Origin: Zarea fungicola
Taxonomy: Eukaryota; Ascomycota; Sordariomycetes; Hypocreales; Cordycipitaceae
Assembly: GCA_900169235.1 (NCBI GenBank)
Contig: FWCC01000068.1
Span: 1-64,000, forward strand
Length of the DNA: 64,000 nucleotides
Direction: 5' to 3'
Below are positions 59,439 through 64,000 of the stretch, in pieces (the first letter of the stretch is position 1; every line of letters begins with the position of its first letter). The position numbers were made by a program, and so were the translations under genes. The notes under the pieces were generated by a model. It did not search any database. It was not told the origin of the DNA and worked only from the letters and a program-made list of their open reading frames with translations.

Positions 59439-61284
59439 TTAGTACTCAATCTCTTCCTCCTCAGCAGTGGAGTCGGCAGCAACCTCCTCGTAATCGCGCT
59501 CCAGAGCAGCAAGATCCTCGCGAGCCTCGGAAAACTCGCCTTCCTCCATACCCTCACCAACGTACCAGTGGACGAAAGCACGCTTGGAGTGCATGAGATC
59601 GAACTTGAGAGAGAGAGAAGACCAGGCCTCAGCAATAGAGGTGGTGTTGGAAAGCATGCAGCTTGAAATTGTTAGTCGGTGTATTCATAATGGATTTTAG
59701 GAATACTTACACAGCTCGGTTGACCTTGGCCAGATCGCCGTTAGGAACGTTCTCGGGAGCCTGGTAGCAGATACCGATCTTGAAACCAGTGGGGCACCAG
59801 TCGACGAACTGGACAGTGCGCTTGGTCTTGAGGGTAGAGACTGCGGCATGAGCGTCGTTGGGAACGACGTCACCGCGGTACAGCAGGCAGGTGGCCATGT
59901 ACTTTCCGTTGCGGGGGTCGCACTTGACCATCTGGTTGTTGGGCTCGAAGCAGGACATGGTCATCTCCTGGACAGAGTTGGCCTCGTGAGCGGCCTTGTT
60001 GGCAGAGATGACAGGAGCATAAGCAACCAGAGGGAAGTGGATTCTGGGGTAAGGAACCAAGTTGGTCTGGAACTCGTTGAGATCGACGTTCAGGGAGCCA
60101 TCGAAACGGAGCGAGGCAGTGATAGAGGAGACAACTGGAAAGATGTTAGTATAACATTAGAGACAGCCAGAATACTATAGAGCTTACCCTGGGCAATGAG
60201 ACGGTTCAGGTTGACGTAGTCAGGGCGCTCGAGACCGAGGTTGCGGCGGCAGATATCGTAGATGGCTTCGTTGTCGACCATGAAGGAGCAGTCGGAGTGC
60301 TCAAGTGTGGTGTGGGTGGTGAGGATGGAGTTGTAAGGCTCGACAACCGAGGTGGCAGTCTGGGGAGCAGGATAGACGCAGAACTCGAGCTTGCTCTTCT
60401 TCCCGTAGTCGACGGAGAGGCGCTCCATGAGAAGAGCACCGAAACCGGAACCGGTACCACCTCCGAAGGAGTGGAAGACGAGGAAGCCCTGGAGACCGAC
60501 GCAGTTGTCGGCAACGCGGCGGATCTTGTCGAGGACGCCGTCAATGAGCTCCTTGCCGACAGTGTAGTGGCCACGGGCGTAGTTGTTGGAAGCATCCTCC
60601 TTGCCAGTGATCATCATCTCGGGGTGGAAGAGGTTGCGGTAGGCACCAGTGCGGACTTCGTCGACAACATTGGGCTCGAGATCGCAGTAGATGGTGCGAG
60701 GAACGTATTTGCCCTGACCTGTATCGTGGCGTTAGCGTTCCAACGGTCAGACAGATGGACGTTGAAAAAAAAAAAAAAAAACGGCCAACAGCTACAATGG
60801 TGAAGGTTTGCGTACCAGTCTCGGAGAAGAAAGTGCTGAAACCGTGATCGGGGTCCTGAGCCTTGCGCTCCTCAGTGAGGTAACCATCGGGCTATACGAT
60901 TCGGCCAGATGTTAGTCAAAATTCGACGTTATTTAACGCAACTGACACGTTGGTTTGTGATATCCACGGCCGGAAAGAAAGTACCTGGATACCGTGCTCA
61001 AGGCAGTAGAGCTGTGAATAGGAGTTAGCAGCGTGTTTACAAATACTAGGAATTGGGCGGGGGTTTATGTCAACATACCTCCCAGCAGGAGTTGGCAATC
61101 TGGCAACCAGCCTGGCCGACTAGATATCACGGTGTCAGTACATCGCAGGTCCGAGAAGGGGGTCGAATGGGTTGGGCGCCGGGCAGCGGTGAGCAAAAAC
61201 GCGTCGCTCCTAGGAATAGGGAGGGGTAAATCTTAGGGACCATGGCAAGGAGAGCATACCGTTGATACTGATAACCTCACGCAT
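59439..61284 (-). CDS. alpha-tubulin
   Basis: Exons are 61284-61260, 61119-61079, 61011-60985, 60891-60816, 60718-60188, 60134-59711 and 59661-59439 (448 residues, as in other alpha-tubulins). It starts [15 protein letters not shown]. The GTP-binding 'GGGTGSG' loop is in exon 5. The catalytic Glu for the beta-tubulin GTP of the next dimer is within '[10 protein letters not shown]'. Conserved '[20 protein letters not shown]' and a C-terminal acidic tail ending EEEEIEY follow, so the terminal Tyr is present. It is one half of the microtubule heterodimer. Early introns are dense (six in total), as usual in filamentous fungi, and one (60719-60815) holds a 17-nt A run. C-rich codon use fits high expression. 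Most ascomycetes have one or two alpha-tubulin genes; which one this is cannot be told here. Confidence 0.96.
60765..60781 (+). repeat. poly(A) tract inside a tubulin intron
   Basis: Seventeen A residues on the plus strand, meaning a T run in the transcript of the alpha-tubulin intron 60719-60815. Confidence 0.9.
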
Positions 61285-62692
61285 AGCGATGGATTTTCTC
61301 GTTGAAACCTAAAACGATTTTGATGGATGGGAAATGTGAAGGAGTAGATTCTGAGAAGTAGAAAAGGCAGAGCTAGAGTCTAGAAGAGGGTCTGGCGGGT
61401 TTCGTCGAGTGAAATCTCCCCGGCGAAGGCTTTTGTGAGTATCCAGTTGAGTTTGCTGGGGTGGGAGCGGTTTGTTTGGCCAGGAAGGCGGCGAGCGAGA
61501 GCTTTCAGGGTGGGGGAAATTGGGCGAGACAGGGGGAGGAGAGGGGCACCAAGCTAAGCTGGCTGGCTGGTTCTGGTTGGCGCAAGTCAATTTGGTTTTG
61601 AATTAGTGGTTTTGCCTGACGGTTCTACTGGCAATGTGTGCCCCAGGTTGCAGTAAAAGTGGTGTTCTCATGGCCTGTTTGGACCAATTTCCACTGTAAC
61701 GGTACTTGTTGTCAGTGCCGGACGCTGTACAGGTTGGGAGTTGTGACACTGGAAATATTGGCCCAGTGGCCTTTCTTTGTTGACTTTTTCCCGCCAGGCA
61801 AAACCGCCACCTCAAACGGGTAAGCGCGTTTCTCACCACCGCACCACTAATAACCACCCCTGGTTGCCTTCACCGCCAGAGAGAGTCGCCCTGCTACTTG
61901 TTCATTACGGCACGCAGGAAGTTCTGTTACAGAATATGCCGAGATATCAAAGTACATGTCAATCAATGCAGGGTGCAGAGTAGCAGAGCGTAGTAAAATT
62001 CAGCCCTTAATGCACACGCCGACATCATCATCTCCTGGATAACGTCGCAGTCAATTCAAGTCTACACACCTCTATGCCAAAATGCGCTATAGGGTCCTTT
62101 CCGTTCCCCCCGTGATCTTCGGCTTGCCAAACTAGACTTTGTCTGTGCCACCTACCGGGCCGGATAAGCTGCCAGTACCTGATATCATTATTAACCATCA
62201 GCAGCATCCCAGTTATCCCATGCATTTCGACCGACACCCAGAACAACACAGCAAGGTTTCTCACCTCCTCTTCCCTCTGAGCATTTGCATGGGTCCCGTC
62301 CTGCTAGGAGGAGCATAGACTGGTCCAAGCCCATCTCGGGAGCTCCCCCGGCGCACCCACTTTTGACCCAAGGATATTCGCCACTTTTGTATTTTTTTTG
62401 TGGTACATTTTTTGCTGGTGTGTTTTCCTTCCCGCTTTCACACGCGTCGCGCGTCACCTAATACTTGCTTGCGCCACACAGTTTACCGCAGACGCTTGTA
62501 GCAAGTACTTTGTAGGTAACCACTTTAAAACGAAATGAGGTGCGCCACACAATGGGTTGAGGTTGACAGCACACTTGTCCAGTACCGCGCCACACTGACT
62601 GGGCTACGCCGCGCAAATAGCCTTCACGCGAGCAGAGAGGCTTTGTTCAATATTGAAATCACAATTGGACGGCAAGCATTTACGATAACACC
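61285..62692. other. divergent promoter region, alpha-tubulin and Pga1-like
   Basis: This 1.4 kb region lies between the divergent starts. It contains pyrimidine/purine runs near 61500-61560 typical of strong fungal promoters (for tubulin). No gene is supported. A minus-strand frame at 62028-62264 is short and without family features. Confidence 0.45.
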
Positions 62693-63553
62693 ATGATGTT
62701 ATTTCCAGGCTATGGATCAAGTATACTGGTAGCTCTGGTCGTACTAGTCTCCCATGCTGCCGCCAATGCGGACAAAATCATCTTCACAGGCCCAGAGCCG
62801 GTAACCTACCCTTTAGCATCACCATCTCTAGCGGACCTCAATCTCGATGTCCTTGGACTCGAAAATTTATCCATACGTACGAATCTAAGTCGCATATTTC
62901 ATAATGCCTCGGATTTGGATGCTAAGGGCAAGCCACCGGGTGTTGCGAGCTGGTTCATGCTTGATGGCCTCACTCCTGGCCAACGATACGAGGTCCGTTT
63001 ATGCTGGGCAGCCATTGTAAGTCACATGCCACCCAAATGTGGAAATATTTCAAAGACTTATAGGAGCTGTTTCACAGTTTATAGTAACCGGTAACATGAC
63101 TAACAGTGGTGAACACAGGAGCCAACAGAATTCACCATGCGTGTGCATGAGTTGGACAGGGTATTTGAAACACCATATCTGTTGCTTTCTCTTCACGACT
63201 ACGCCGGCACTCGCCGAAGAGAAGCCAGCGACGACAAGATGCCGAAAGTACGCAGGCAGGGAATCTCAACAGACGATAAGGAGAGGACGTCATCGCTTCT
63301 TCTCCTCCAGGTCCACGCCGCAGCCGACTATTTCTCTCATGACAAGACCCTTATGACCAACACGCCGCCCCCAGTGCTCGTGGACCTCATTTTGGATCCA
63401 TATCTCTTCAACGCCGTCCCACAGTCTCTGGTACCTACTGCAGGCTACATTTTCATTGTCGCCGTGGTGACGTTTTTTCTCGCCAAATGGATTGCCAGGC
63501 GCATGACAGAGATCGCAGACACAAACGAGTCCGTAACAAAGAAAAGCGAATGA
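62693..63553 (+). CDS. probable GPI-mannosyltransferase II cofactor, Pga1-like
   Basis: Exons are 62693-63016 and 63119-63553 (252 residues), with a 102-nt intron whose donor GTAAGT is clear. A signal peptide covers about 1-26. The lumenal part has N-glycosylation sites (NLS, NAS) and the segment 'LTPGQRYEVRLCW' followed by 'EPTEFTMRVHELDRVF', which resembles Pga1-type proteins. One hydrophobic segment (about 218-240, 'GYIFIVAVVTFFLAKW') precedes a short basic cytosolic tail. So the topology is type I in the ER. By family, Pga1 partners the Gpi18 mannosyltransferase that adds the second mannose to GPI anchors. The assignment rests on topology and partial motif similarity, hence modest confidence. 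A generic ER membrane glycoprotein is the alternative. Confidence 0.55.
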
Positions 63554-64000
63554 GGAAAACGGAATTTCACATGTAAAACAGATGTATCATAGTATTGCAT
63601 TGTGACATCGTTTTTTGGCTCTCTTGCTCTTTGCTGGAAAGGTCGTTTACTTTGTATGTTGTAAAACTGAATTTCCGGGAACGAGAAAGAGAGCGCTGTA
63701 AGAAGACTGCCACACTCTTCCACCGTGTTTCTGTCGAACCCGCCATTACAAATCGAGGATATTTCCCGATACCCTCAACTGCACGTCATTAATCATTCAC
63801 CACTGGCAACCATGGCCCACTCTTTCCAACTCAATGCGAAAATGGTCTGACATAAAAAGTATAGAGAGACTTGAGAGAGTAAAGGAGAAATTTTATATAT
63901 CCAGACGAAGAAATGTTCAAATTCATTTCATTTGCCACGTTACGCATTACGGAGGTTCCAGGGGTATATTGAGGGATAGTCGTACGGTCGTTTAGGAAGC
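63554..64000. other. 3' flank to the window edge
   Basis: About 450 nt after the Pga1-like gene. No coding region is supported. The next gene is outside the window. Confidence 0.5.

Overview
The window is nuclear DNA of a filamentous ascomycete, most likely a Sordariomycete and probably Hypocreales. The evidence is short GT-AG introns (mostly 50-70 nt) with CTAAC/CTGAC-like branch sites, moderate GC genes separated by AT-richer gaps, a Fet3-type ferroxidase, a Sog2/RAM component, a roughly 4000-residue Tom1/HUWE1 ligase, and a C-to-T-decayed repeat that looks like repeat-induced point mutation (RIP). The genus cannot be fixed from sequence reading alone. I rebuilt exon structures by hand from splice signals. 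For every multi-exon model except the interrupted orphan at 22840-24480, the exon lengths add up to a whole number of codons.

Layout. 1-10 kb: a membrane-anchored multicopper ferroxidase (+), a Zn2Cys6 transcription factor (-) and a DUF2470 membrane protein (+). 10.5-12.2 kb: a short RecQ helicase (-), followed by a 3 kb AT-rich gene-poor gap. 15-21 kb: a Sog2-like LRR protein of the RAM morphogenesis network (+), a BLOC-1 subunit 1 homologue (+) and the Tsc13 enoyl-CoA reductase of very-long-chain fatty acid synthesis (-). 22.8-26 kb: an unrecognised protein whose frame is interrupted by a single TAG, and ribosomal protein S8. 26.7-29.6 kb: a Gyp5-type TBC Rab-GAP (-). 32.2-44.5 kb: the giant HECT ubiquitin ligase Tom1/HUWE1 (+). 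45-49 kb: ribosomal protein S6 (-), Ctf8 (+), a decayed tandem repeat and an APH-like phosphotransferase (-). 49.5-61.3 kb: a run of minus-strand genes for Dph1, a secreted aldose 1-epimerase, V-ATPase subunit B, HMG-CoA lyase and alpha-tubulin. 62.7-63.6 kb: a probable Pga1-type GPI-mannosyltransferase cofactor (+).

Most of this is conserved housekeeping content. The genes do not form one pathway or a secondary-metabolite cluster, and I found no CRISPR array, intact transposon or rRNA. The most interesting leads are: (i) the isolated in-frame TAG in the orphan gene at 23545-23547, which has the T-A-G context favoured by the A-to-I mRNA editing known in Sordariomycetes; (ii) the tandem RIP-like repeat between ctf8 and the APH-like gene; (iii) a 57-nt in-frame intron-like segment in the Rab-GAP; (iv) 20-nt and 36-nt exons in the V-ATPase B gene; and (v) a short interstitial telomere-like tract. 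I see no clear undescribed multi-gene system.
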